Shown piece after piece: positions 11,305 through 22,567 of a DNA stretch of 64,000 nucleotides. The notes below the pieces were generated by a model. That model did no database searches and was not told the origin of the DNA. It worked only from the letters and a program-made list of their open reading frames with translations. The translations under genes were made by a program, and so were the position numbers. This stretch comes from Limnephilus marmoratus. Taxonomy: Eukaryota > Arthropoda > Insecta > Trichoptera > Limnephilidae. Position 1 is the stretch's first letter. Every line of letters starts with the position of its first letter. Location: positions 30,874,405 to 30,938,404 of the forward strand of contig OU862909.1 in NCBI GenBank assembly GCA_917880885.1. The letters are read 5' to 3'.

Positions 11305-12395
11305 ATTCATGCAACTTAGATTAAGTACACCTCGTTATAAAATAAAGTTAATTTCTTTATTTCTTATCACAAGAAGGAAATCCATAATTGGTCGTAGGTA
11401 CTTTTGTATGTAAAAAATTTTTTTTCTGAAGATTAATAAATAAACACACAAACAATATTTTTCACGTTCCTTTTAATGACAAAGGTTACTGAAGTGCCTC
11501 GATTTCTATGATCTGAGGTCTCAATTGATTATTTTGTTTTTAAATGTTTTACCATCTAAAATTGATTTAAGAAAAGCGCAGACTCGTTAAAAAATTACGG
11601 GATAATTAGAATTCTTGATTCAAGACAAATCAGTTCCAAATTTTGAAATAACTGTGTATAGGTACGTTACGTACGTCCTACCTAATTCATCGCTTAACTT
11701 GTTGCATTCGTCACATAACTGATTCCAAATTAAAAAAAAAACACTTAAATTCAATGTTAATTTGTGAACCAGATTTCACACAAAACTAATCGATTAATGC
11801 ACAGACAACCGAAAATAATATTTTTAATAATAAATTCCTTCAGTACCCACCGTTTTCACATCACAACTTGAGTGCTAAGCAAAAAATGTGCTTATACGGC
11901 GTTACTAACACGGCTAAGTGTGATTTTCGCATAGTGGTTAATGTAAAAGTAAAGTTTATATTTAATGCATAAATTAACCTCTGCGCCAAAGTGTTAAAAT
12001 TCCAATTTAAAAATATAAAACGGAAGCAATATTAGTTAATATAAGCAGTATTAGTTTTACGTTCAAATATAATTACAAAAAATATTTAATCTGCGTTGAA
12101 ATGAAAACTTTGCAAACAAAGAAAAACAAAATACTCGTATGTTACGAACATAAACATTGAGTGAATGCTTCCAATTTTTTTTGTAGGGATATAAAATAAT
12201 GAACGTTAAAACTGTTAATTTTGAAAAAGTGATTCTATGAATATTATTAAGAATGGTACGGCATGCACCTTAAAACGAATGAAGTCTTCGCATTAAAAAT
12301 ATGACTAGATATAAAAAATAAATAAAATAAAAACAAAGAAGAAGTTAATTGTTAATTATTTCGAATCGAATTAGCATTCAACTGAACTAGTAATT
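11305..12395. other. AT-rich non-coding stretch
   Basis: Nothing recognised beyond simple A/T runs. Confidence 0.4.
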
Positions 12396-12399
12396 GACG

Positions 12400-12475
12400 T
12401 TCATCCTCTTCCAGTGAGAACACGCGTCTTGAACGAAAACGAAAAAGACCGAGGACACTACAACGATGACGTCAC
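12400..12475 (+). repeat. Short dispersed repeat, copy 2
   Basis: Partner of 10150-10222; ends in a GATGACGTCAC block. Confidence 0.5.
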
Positions 12476-13040
12476 GTACAATTTCTAGCTGGGACTAGTA
12501 TAGAATGCATTTTGGAAATGCCTTTTTTCTATATTTAAGTCCTTAACGTTGTTTTATGTTTTACGCCAACTGACGACGAATTCAATAATTATAGGATAAA
12601 ATCTTGGCTTCATTCTAAGAATATATAATACCCACTCCCTTACTTAATTTATGAAGACAGGAAAGATTGGGGGAAAGTGGAATCGAAAGCTAGCAAAGTC
12701 GGGATGAAATTACACTGGCGTCATTTCACGTTCCAACATTACACTTCCAGAATAACACACTTGGAGAGAATTACACCTACTGGAATTACACACGCAAAAG
12801 TTTTCATTGTGTTTAAATTTTAGAGTGCTCAAGCCAGGCCCGGACTGGCCAGGTCCGCAGGTCCGCGATCGCGGAGGGCCCCCGGCGTGAGGAGGCCCCG
12901 AAGGGGCCCCACAAAACGTACAAAAAAAAAATTGTCTTGTTAGTTGTTATAATGCCCGGAGAAAAATCAAAAGATGAAACTGACTCTATTTCAACAGTTC
13001 AACATTACAAAATTGTATATTTTGATATTTTAGACTGTGC

Positions 13041-14741
13041 GAGGATGAGTATTGAAGAAAGATTTTGAGCAAACAAAGACGTTTTTACAGGATTGCTCTT
13101 GGTTGGACCCAGTACCGGATTATTCCTAAGGCAGAGTAGGCAAGTGCCTAGGGGCCCCGCATCAGCTAGGGGCCCCGCCTTCCGAGAAAAACTGACTTGC
13201 TTCAATTGGTGAGCAACGAAGTTTCGGAAAAAGTCAGTTTTCAAGATGTTTTCATTTTTTTTATTAGAAACATTTACAGGTTAATAACATTAGGTACACG
13301 CATTAAAGAAAACAACAAATTATAATAATAATTAGCTTATAACCCGATAAATTACTAATGTTCATATCATGCACAAACAATAAATAAAAAGTCTGTAATT
13401 AAAACAAATATATAATCATAGTTGTATTTTACTTTTCTTTCCTTCTTTTTGTTGCAACATTACTTGGTATCTGAAGTGATTGAAGGTGCCGTGTGTGGTT
13501 TATATTGGCATTTGTTTTGTTTTATTTCTAATTATATGTTTAAAATATAAATGTTGTACAAGATCCCCCCTTAGTGAAGTTGATGTAATTTTACAAGTTT
13601 TTTATTCAGTTCACACGGGCGTCTGACTCTGGGGGGCCTCTAAATGCCACCATGTTCCCTTGGTCAAATCATAAACAAGGCTTTAAGGACACTGCAAAAA
13701 AATATTTTTATTTCATTTTCTGAAAGATGCATTGTTAATAATGCTTTCACTATTTGAGGAAATTGGTAAAATTGATGGAGATACAGCATTTTATATGAAA
13801 CCGTTTTAAACAGTTTGTATGTTGAATTATCCTCAGCAAAACTTTGAAAGCGTTTTTCTCGTAAGTTTTTTAACACGTTTTTCAGCCTGGTTGACAACAT
13901 ATTAAAAAAAACTATACATTCGATTTATATGTAATATGTTTTTCTGGGTAGTCAGAGGGAGTTTTTTTTCGATTTATTTTTTATTTTTGGCAGCATTTTG
14001 AAGTGAAAAACGCGATTTTCGCTAAAAAATTTCGGTGAATTTGTTATTATAAAATGGTAAAAAAAACTCATCGCATCGGTCAAGTCAAGTCAAGTCAAGA
14101 TTTTGAGTTATAATAGTTATGATGTTCACAAACTTCAGAAATATTGTTTGCGAGAAAACCGACCCAAGACGTGCATTGCCTAGGGGCCCCGGTTTAATCC
14201 GGCCCTGGTTGAACCCCAAAAAGTTTGACATTATCTTGAAAATCCAAACATTTCCCACAGAAGCTGTGCACATTGTTTCTAAACTGTGTAAAATTGAAAG
14301 AAGTCGGCTGTTGATAGAGCTGCGACGGTTTGCACAACAATACAGCAACTTCATAGCGGCTGAGTCCACTGTGAACTACGGAGACAGATGCAGTGACGAA
14401 GAAGACGATTTGGACCCAACGGCAGCGGAAACAAATGCTGACATTTACTACTCTCTTTTTCTGTTCTGTTTGAACTTACTTAATCTGGACTGTTTACCAA
14501 CCTGTATATTGTATATAAATTTGTTCTTTCCATACCTTGTACCCAAGTCACAAGTGAACGAGTTTTTTCTAAACTTAAAATCGTCAAAAATCGACTTCGG
14601 TCGTCCTTAGGCCAAGACCTTATGTCCAGTCTGCTTTTTATTAATGTTGAGAGGGATTTATTTTATAATTTGGACAAAAATAAAATAATAGATGAAGTAG
14701 CTTTAACAAGTGAGTTGCTTACAAAGAAACTGTTACTTTAG
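13041..14741 (+). pseudogene. hAT transposase, C-terminal part, broken
   Basis: The left piece (to 13109) reads ...FEQTKTFLQDCSWLD and resumes at 14208 as PKKFDIILKIQTFP, so the frame runs across once the inner hAT and one TSD are removed. Further on, after a frameshift near 14530-14550, comes the hAT C-terminal dimerisation region: SERVFSKLKIVKNRL, then RSSLGQDLMSSLLFINVERD, ending at a TAG at 14739. The N-terminal zinc finger and most of the RNase H-like core are not recognisable. Not functional. The C-terminal motif resembles ZMYM/hAT-type proteins of arthropods. Confidence 0.85.
13110..14207. mobile_element. Inner non-autonomous hAT, nested
   Basis: Ends CAGTACCGGATTA and TAATCCGGCCCTG are inverted repeats and continue into GCCTAGGGGCCCC on both sides. 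Flanks GTTGGACC (13102-13109) and GTTGAACC (14208-14215) form an 8-bp duplication with one mismatch. There is no transposase inside; open frames are short and unrecognised. It interrupts the outer transposase reading frame. Confidence 0.9.
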
Positions 14742-15399
14742 GGCTAGGGAAGCAAAATGTCGAATCATTTCAGTTAAGTTAAGCCCCTTCTATTCTAGTA
14801 TACAACATTGTAAACTGTTAAACACACACGATTTTTTTTTTAATGTTAGTATTATTTTTCTAATCCCTAAAATCCGTTTGTCATTATTTTTACTACACAA
14901 ATAATTTTGACATAATTCATTAATGCTTTGTTGTGAATAAAATCCTGCCCTTTATTTTGAACTCCGTTATAATTATTGGCAGTTCTACAGCATGTGTTTA
15001 GTAGTGTTGTGGTATCCTAAAAATATTGTGAATTTCTTATTTCAATAAATAATAAAGTCAACAAAAGTCGAAAATCATAATATTCGTATAAAAACCTATC
15101 TGAATTTCTTCTTCTTTATAGGTGCCAATATAGCGTAGAAACGCTTTTTCATTGTTTTCAAGCACCTAATTTTCAAAAATGATTCGGGGGAGGCCCCCGG
15201 ACCCCCCGTTTTCTGGAGCCCCCCCCCCCCCCACCCCACGTTAGGGGGCCCCTTTACAGGTTTTAGCGGAGGGCCCCAAATGGTCTCAGTCCGGGCCTGG
15301 CTCAAGCGTGTGTTTAAATAAATAATAGATTTAAAAATAATAAAATAAAAGTTAGGTTAGGTTAAATTTAATTAGGTTATGACGTGTGTAATTCCAACG

Positions 15400-17030
15400 C
15401 CGCCGCTACCCGAATTTCTACCAATTTCTTACATATCTCTATTAAACATTTGAAGTTCTTAACATCTTCAAAAAATATATGTTATTTTTAAAGATAATAA
15501 AGACGTGTTCTACGCCGAAACGCAAATTATATGAAATTCTATCGACAGAAAAAAAAGATGCTCCGAAAATTATTATAAACACGTTCATTTCACTTATTTT
15601 AGAAGTTATGTATGAAAAAATCACAGTGTTTCTTTAAATGCTATTTTAGATGATCCCCGTGAGATTTTTACTCTATTTTAAACGACAAAAACATTTTCAC
15701 AATTTTCGCTTCAATTTTATCTATTACGTATCTCTCTATCTTCTTTCTTTCGAGCGGAGATACGGCGCCTTAAGTAGGCGTAATTCCGTCCGGATCAATC
15801 CTTGCCGTCCATAATTATTATTGATATGTGCAATTAACGCGTGTGAAATTTCGTCATGTTATGTGAAACACCGTGTATGTATTATTATTATTATTAATAC
15901 AGAAAAACATAGAGGAAATTAGAGTTGGTAGAAAAAGAAAATCTTTAAAACAAATGAAAAAAAACACAGATTAGATTAGAGTATATAGGATAGATAATAA
16001 GAAATTAAATTATCTTCCCATACAAAAATAACACATATTTACATCACAGGATTATGTTCAAAGAAAAACAAGGTAAAAAAAAGGAAAAACAACATAATGA
16101 GAATGAGAAAAAAACACACAGCAGGGTAGGGGCTTTGTAATTAACGGTTCATTTTATTTTTTCTAATATAAAATTAGCAAATTGGCCAGAGTACAAAAGG
16201 AAAATATCGGCGTTTGAAATGGTATTTTGTGCACGTCCTTCTGAAAAATGATCGTTGGGTGTAGTTAATTTTTGAGTGTGGGGTGTGGAATAGCTGGTTT
16301 GTTCGTATATTTCGAATTGGCCAGTGGAAATTAATGTTTTATAGAAGCTAGAAGTAGTTGTTGTTACCAGAGTTACTGAGGATTTTGAATAAAAATTCCG
16401 GTAGGGTTTATTTCATCCATCTTCTAGAGTTGATAAATTATGGAATGCTAAAGAAAAATAGAGATACTCCACCCATTACCAATTATATATTCAGAACCGA
16501 CGTTGAATTTTGTAAAATAATATTACAAGTTGATTTTATTTAAATTTCTCAATATAAATGTCAAGGGCAGTGAATGGATTACGATTGGTGGCAGGAAATA
16601 CCAAGATTTAAAAAGAAAAATGAGTTCTAAATATACCCGAAACAAAAAAAACCTTCAATATTGAGATAGTGAATTTGAGCACTATTATTTAGTCAAACCA
16701 TGATAAATCAACATCATGCAATCATATAATACCTATTACCTCATGACGATTCCACAATTAATTAATTTATCAAACTTGGTGAAACCAGTTTGCTGAGAAC
16801 GTTAAGGACAATAACGAAATTGGGCACGTCTCGAAATGACAAAGAAATCGCTTTCTCTTTTATTGTTTGGAGAACAGCAACATAAGAACGTGCCGAAACA
16901 TAACAAAGACAAACACCGTCACACATTCCTGTTATTATTTCATCGGAGACATAAGATTTGATGGGAGCACCCTCTCCAATAAAGTCTTCAAAAAAGTATA
17001 TCAGACCAGCTCAATAACGGGGCTGCTTGA
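15400..17030. other. AT-rich non-coding stretch
   Basis: Contains a short ATT microsatellite near 15883-15896. No gene or element recognised. Confidence 0.4.
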
Positions 17031-17034
17031 AAGC

Positions 17035-17255
17035 TGACTGGTAAATCTGACTTTCAAGAAACTGGGCTTTTTGTAGAGGGCTAGCAGATTCTTCTACAGT
17101 GACCAGCTATCAACCCTGTACGAATCTCAAGTACGCCCAACTATTGAATTTGGGAGCCCCGAAATACTCAAAAACCTTACTGATACTGTGCAAAGATTCG
17201 GTGGAATCTTTTGAACTCTTTGAAACACTTAACAAAATGTCTGCAAAATGTGCAG
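17035..17255 (+). pseudogene. LINE J reverse transcriptase fragment, decayed
   Basis: Nucleotide blocks CAAGAAACTGGGCTTTTTG, GGGCTAGCAGATTCTTCTAC, CAACCCTGTACGAATCTCAAG and TTGAATTTGGGAGCCCCGA parallel LINE J at 49985-50110 (LASQKLGVL, RAHRYFNSTQLLTLY, VRPTVEFGS). No frame stays open. No 3' tail is seen, so this is an internal fragment. Confidence 0.7.
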
Positions 17256-18141
17256 TTTGAAAAACATTGAAGGCAATTTCGAAGGTTTAAAACATATGCA
17301 ATTACTTGTTCTTAGAACATAATTTTTAAATTCTGTATGAAAAACGTACAAAAATTCGAGGTAAAATGTTGAAAATGAATTCACTGATTTTCAACCTGCA
17401 CTTATAACAACAATTTTGGTACATATATCATAAAATTTATAAGATTACAGTTTGAAATTTTTTGTCACTGGAAACCGTAAACATTTTCCAATAAACTATT
17501 TGTAATATTGCTTGAATTAGGGAGCACAAAAGAGCCCTTTAATTAAGTAAATGGTAAACAATTTTTGTGACAATATATAATATTAAATAACAATTTTTTT
17601 TATAAAATAAAATATAAGCTACAGGTATACTCTATTTACAATTCCAGCACACCTTTTCACTAAGCATAGCTTGTGTCGAAAAAGGAGTAAGTCGGTTACG
17701 AGGATAACGCTACGACTATAGAACTCGACCCACCCTATTGCTAGCCAAGCGACTTACTGGTCTGTCGACTACCTCAATCTGATTATGAATCGTATAAAAT
17801 CAATAATAATTTATTTTTGCAGTGAAAAAATTCTTTGACGAATTTTTTGAAGAGCTTAATTAATTCATGGAAAAGCACCTTAATCATTTTAAAGGTCGAG
17901 GTGGGCGATAAGAGCGGTAGGAGCTTTGGACCTTTGCCCAGAAGTTTTGCATTAAAATCTGGGGGTATGATACATCGTTAATATATTTTTAAAGTCTGGA
18001 CAACGAGGAAACAAATTAGCGCTGTTCCCGACAAACCCAAAGAAGATGATAAAGTTTTAAATAGTGTTTCTGACCATACATTCAAATACCACATAATATA
18101 TTGGAGGGGCACGGCGGGCCACGATAGATCAGTAGTTAGAA
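17256..18141. other. AT-rich non-coding stretch
   Basis: A segment at 17262-17300 matches, inverted, 23085-23125, and 17440-17535 resembles 23165-23280 directly. An old dispersed repeat is possible; class unknown. Confidence 0.35.
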
Positions 18142-18808
18142 CAGCGATCGGCAATCGGCGAAGGAGGTGTTTCTGAACCGACGATTCGATTATTCCTTCA
18201 CACCATACTTGGCACACCATCAGTCACAATTATATTTTTTTTCATGTGTAGTAGTGAAGAAAACATAAATGTAAGTTTTTAAGAACGAGCAACGCCTGAG
18301 TGCCATTCAATAACGATATATGTCGGCGGCCGATCGTAAAATCAGGCAGATTATGATGTGCGTGCGACATATACAACGCTACTATACAACGCAACGACAT
18401 ATACAACGCTACTGGTTGTGTCAAAACATGTAATCTCCACCAAAGTTTTTCTCGCCTGCGGCGCTTTTTCTATTTTTTTTTGTGCTACCACACCTAATTA
18501 TACAAATTATCGCAGAATTTTGAAAATCCACCCATTTCCATCATTATAAGTTGAAAATGTAGCTTCTTCCATGATGGAGGACTGGAAGAGGGAGGAGGAG
18601 GGGGGGAGTTGATGAAAAATTTATTTCAGATAAGGTTACGAGCATCTGCGCTATACAATTCTGCTAGCTGCCGTGCACGAAACGAAGCACGATGATGATG
18701 GGCGATCGGACAGGCAGTCACAAGCGCACATGACGTCGACAACCGCGTAGCCCTTCAGAAAAATTTACAATCATACGGCCCGCCACCAACACTAATTGCC
18801 GACCGCTG
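18142..18808. mobile_element. hAT-type MITE
   Basis: Left end CAGCGATCGGCAAT and right end ATTGCCGACCGCTG are near-perfect inverted repeats of the CAGCGGTCGGCAA type. Flanks AGTTAGAA (18134-18141) and AAATAGAA (18809-18816) agree at 6 of 8 bases, the length expected for hAT. Inside, a short direct repeat (CGACATATACAACGCTACT) occurs twice at 18365-18414. No transposase is present. Confidence 0.65.
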
Positions 18809-18816
18809 AAATAGAA

Positions 18817-19603
18817 CATATTCGTATGTTACGAGTGCGAATGATCTCAGCGTTCAAATCCAGAGACAACGTAAATATAAATTGGAAACTCCCTTTATGC
18901 AAGCGTTTTAAAACTATTTCTTCTACTGCCCTCCCGTACAATAATATAAGGTACAATAAGCTACCACCGGGACCAGATAAACAATAAAATGAAAAGGTCT
19001 GTACTGTATCTAAGGATTTATAGCTTTCAAAAACCCTTCACCCCGCACACTGCAAACAAGAACAACTGTACAATACTGCACTCGTACCAGTTAGAGAGTT
19101 TAAAATCGAATCGTAATATTTATAAACTCATCAAATAACAGTTGGTATAAAAACGTAACATATCCTGTTTAATTTTGTCGTCATTCGGTGGGGAAGGGAC
19201 CTAGTACTTTGGTTATTGACATTCAAAACACAGACAACGGAAGCTTGCCGGAAACATAAACACGGCGGAGGCTTAGATGAAAAATTGAACCTTGTTGGTG
19301 GGGCTCCAAAACGGCTCTAGGGGCTTGAAAGTGGACCGAGTCACGCAAAATAAATAATGTGTGTTATTGTAGGGATTCGAATGCAAATTATTATTGATAC
19401 AACCAAGCTTGGGTAAATTATGTTACCATTTTAATCGAGTAGGATCTGAATTACCTCTTTTGCGGAGATGAATAAAAGATGCAATATCTGTCACACAAAT
19501 TGTAGTAAATAGAAAGGAAATAAAAGCTTTCATAGAGTTGCTACTCGTACCTACAAAGTACCAAGTATTGTAGTTTAAATATGATGGATGATGCGTAGGT
19601 TCC
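18817..19603. other. AT-rich non-coding stretch
   Basis: Nothing recognised. Confidence 0.4.
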
Positions 19604-19606
19604 TTA

Positions 19607-20138
19607 GTGCCTCCGTTCATGGAGATACTTACAAGATACTCGATCCTCGTGCGAGTATCATACGCGCCGATCGTAAGTACCCCCCGTACGATTTTGCTGG
19701 TGCCCGTTCACGGCGCTACGCGGTGGCTGTCGGTTTCCAATCAGTATCACGATACCAGTGCTGATCGCGCGCGAGGCGTCGCATCATTTGTGTCTGATAC
19801 TTATTCGTTTGACGTTGACAGAAATGACGTCGGAACATGAAAGTAATGTTAGATTTGTTCTGGAAGTGGAAAGAATGCATGTTTATGTAACTATACTTCA
19901 CCAGAATACTTAAGAAAGGATTTAGTGGAGAAGGCATGGATTGATGTTGGAAAAAAAGTCATATGACATCGTTTGACAGCGTGTTAACTCCACGGCTGCA
20001 CGTGAAAAATGATCAAATTCAGAATATTTCGGATAGCGCCGTGTACGGAGACCGGCACTAAAAAGTAGTACATCAGCAGGGTACTTGTGGTTTCGTCACA
20101 TTTACGTAGATTGTAAGTATCTCCACGAACGGAGAGCC
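19607..20138 (+). mobile_element. PIF/Harbinger-like element, non-autonomous
   Basis: The ends are long inverted repeats (CCTCCGTTCATGGAGATACT against CTCTCCGTTCGTGGAGATAC, each followed by TACAA), flanked by TTA at 19604-19606 and 20139-20141. A 3-bp TWA duplication is characteristic of PIF/Harbinger. A short stretch near 19825-19965 reads VRFVLEVERMHVYV and, in another frame, KDLVEKAWIDVGKKV, which fits the start and end of a MADF domain, a known Harbinger accessory-protein domain. Most coding sequence is lost. Confidence 0.7.
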
Positions 20139-20141
20139 TTA

Positions 20142-21100
20142 GAGATCTTCGTTTCCAAGTGGTTTGAAACGATTATTTGAAGTTTCAAAGCCTAGGTAAT
20201 ATTTTTAAGATGGTGTTAATAGCAGACCAAATAAAATCAGGTGTAAATAAAAAATTTACATTTCCGAAAAATTATCCCTGTATGTAAGTTTAATCGGTGA
20301 GGCATCGGAGGCCGATAGATCCATTCGTGCCATTTACGGGGAGAACGCCAATGGACTGGTTATATCACTAACACGACTACTCGCGAGATGTGTTGGAAGG
20401 TTATTTCTCATGCATCGCACTCCGAGACACGGACTCCATTTAGATTTTACGGTTACCACTTTTTATGCAACAACACTGATGAATCTTCTTTTATAATGAA
20501 AACAACGAACCATTTAAAACATATACCTAATGGATACCGATACAGGCGAACCCTAGTGGCGTTAATAAATAAATGCTAAAAATGTATTTAAATTGCGAAG
20601 AAGCAATAAATAAATAAATGGATAAACTGTCAGAACGAGTCAATCGCAAAATGCAGGAGGATATATTGTTAAATTTTGAAAAACCGTTTCAAAGTGATGT
20701 TTAAACCATAGTAAGCTAGATGTTTTTTTAGAAAAAGATCGAAAATCATTTTAAAAACAAATTCTTTTATGGAAATTAAATCTTGAAAAGGTTTACACAT
20801 GAATCTGCTTAAAATATCCTGGAGATGGAAAGGTTTGTACCCTTAGCAGGACCTTTATCAAAATATGTCATTTATGAAGGAACAAAGGACCGCAAATATA
20901 TTCAGCAATCTAAGTTATCATTGTTCTCGGATAATAATATGTGCGCGTTTATTTGTTAGGATTACAATTACATTTCCTTTAAATTCTTCTTAACGTTATT
21001 TCAAAAGACTGACATTTAAGATTAATAAATAAATTCGTTATTTACGGTATTTTGGCTGCAGGGATTAAAATAATGTTAAAAGTGCTATTATGCAAATTAC
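20142..21100. other. AT-rich non-coding stretch
   Basis: Nothing recognised. Confidence 0.4.
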
Positions 21101-21104
21101 AGAC

Positions 21105-21235
21105 CAATGTTCATTCCTTCCTCTCCTCAAAAAGACTCTCCGCACAGCATCTCAGATGATATGGGCCCTGAGGAAAATTATCTTCCTCAAGGCCTCCTGT
21201 GTGGAGTTGTCAACACAATTCAAAAATTTGACAGT
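21105..21235 (+). repeat. LINE J 3' end fragment
   Basis: CTCCGCACAGCATCTCAGATG, then GGGCCCTGAGGAAAATTATC, then CCTCCTGTGTGGAG: the two nested stems of the LINE J 3' terminus, preceded by a few codons of its C-terminus. No poly-A tail follows. Confidence 0.7.
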
Positions 21236-21400
21236 TTGTAACACGCTATCATGGCAACCTGTTAACAATGCAACTGCCACACAACCAACAGTGCTGATGC
21301 ATTGCCAACTGTTTTCACTTCAGTTTCTCCATGAGCGAAGGCCCTAAATGTAAAAAAATGCATCGTACGGATAAAGTTTAAGTTCAAAGGAAGTGCTCAA

Positions 21401-22360
21401 ATGGTACTCAAATTAATGGTACTCATATTAGGTCCAATTTTATATATCATTTATGTATCTTTTATTAAGTACATTTTTAAACATGTAAAACACTTTGTGT
21501 ACGCGGATGATACTGCATTGGTAATTTCATGCAGTGATCTGCAATTATGTATTAAACTCTTACAAGAAGATTACATTGAACTTTTGAAATGGTCTCATGA
21601 CTCTGGTTTAATTATAAATGCAAAAAAAACTAAATTGATACACATTAGATCACCCAATGCTAAGGCAAATATTATTACACCTGAAATTAAAACACACACT
21701 TCAGATTGCTTACATGTCGGTATCTCTACATTGTGCACATGTGAAAATATTGAACTGGTTAAAGAATATGTTTATTTAGGAGTTATTATTGACTGTTTTT
21801 TCAAATGGGATTCACAAATAAATAAAGTCTGTGAACGACTCAGATCTATTGTTAGCAGATTATATAAATTAAAATTCTATGTTCCAATATGCACACTTCG
21901 AATAATTTATTTATCATTAGCTGAATCTATTATAAGGTATGGAATTACAGCCTGGGGACTTTCCTGTAACACAAATGTAAATCATGTTCAATCGGTTCAA
22001 AAATCATTAGTTAAATTATTAGCGCATAAAAGTTTATACGAACAAAGACATAATGTTCCGTACTTTTACCAGAATCTCAAAATTCTCTCAGTAAGAGCAA
22101 TTCTGTGGTATAAAATTATATCTCAGCATATGAATAGCCCTATATACATACATAAATTGGATCACATTTACAATACCCGTTTTACGCTAAATGAAGGACT
22201 AATTGTACCTAAGCACTTGAACAAATATGGACAAAGAACGCTGGACTACATGATACCAAATTTATTGAATATGTTACCTGCTGAAATAAAAAAATGTACA
22301 AATGGTAAAACAAATATTATGTTGAAGAATTGGCTCGCCGAAAGAAAAAATTTGTATTAG
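21401..22360 (+). pseudogene. LINE A reverse transcriptase, C-terminal 319 codons
   Basis: Non-LTR reverse transcriptase fragment. ILGPILYIIYV (residues 9-19) corresponds to the block just before the catalytic centre, YADD (34-37) is the catalytic motif with its two aspartates, and EYVYLGVIIDCFFKWDSQI (about 124-142) is the following conserved block. YGITAWG (about 186) and the C-terminal YGQRTLDYMIPNLLNMLP block complete it. The frame is open to the TAG at 22358, but the fingers domain and any endonuclease are missing because the copy is 5'-truncated, so the first ATG is not a true start. Similar to CR1/jockey-clade proteins of insects. Confidence 0.88.
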
Positions 22361-22430
22361 ACAGTAGCACAAAAATTGTAACTGCAAAATAAAGTAAAAT
22401 AAGTTTATTTAAATCCTCAAAGTAAAAGCA

Positions 22431-22465
22431 CCCATTGACAAACTACTAAAAAGTAGTTTATTGGG
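22431..22465 (+). other. LINE A 3' two-tier RNA hairpin
   Basis: CCCA-TTGAC-AAACTACT-AAAA-AGTAGTTT-AT-TGGG. It has an 8-bp inner stem and a 4-bp outer stem with the same asymmetric internal loop as the copies at 4453 and 7365. Confidence 0.8.
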
Positions 22466-22567
22466 ACTTTTCTTTTTCTGTAAAAATATTTTTATTTTTC
22501 CTGTCATATTGTATTTACCTTGTCTTTATTATTACAAATAAAAAAAAAAAAAAAAAAAAAAAAAAAA

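Larger units (their letters stand above)
12835..15299 (+). mobile_element. hAT transposon with perfect 8-bp target duplication
   Basis: Termini CAGGCCCGGACTGG and CAGTCCGGGCCTG are inverted repeats of hAT type, flanked by GCTCAAGC at 12827-12834 and at 15300-15307. G/C-rich GGGGCCC blocks lie inside both ends. It carries a broken transposase gene and a second hAT inserted at 13110-14207. Confidence 0.92.
12781..15396. mobile_element. Outer inverted-repeat element split by a hAT
   Basis: TGGAATTACACACG at 12781-12794 is a perfect 14-bp inverted match to 15383-15396. If the hAT and one copy of its 8-bp duplication are removed, a ~140-bp fold-back element remains. Its superfamily is unknown. 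The chance of a 14-bp inverted match at this spot is low but not zero. Confidence 0.5.
21401..22567 (+). mobile_element. LINE A copy 3, best preserved
   Basis: A 5'-truncated non-LTR retrotransposon: an open reverse transcriptase frame, a 3' UTR with the two-tier hairpin at 22431-22465, and a pure A run ending at 22567. The long uninterrupted tail and open frame suggest this is the youngest LINE A copy in the window. Confidence 0.88.

Noticed and set aside
15350..15375. TTAGG-like repeats suggesting telomeric sequence
   Set aside because: Only two or three degenerate GGTTA units in AT-rich sequence.
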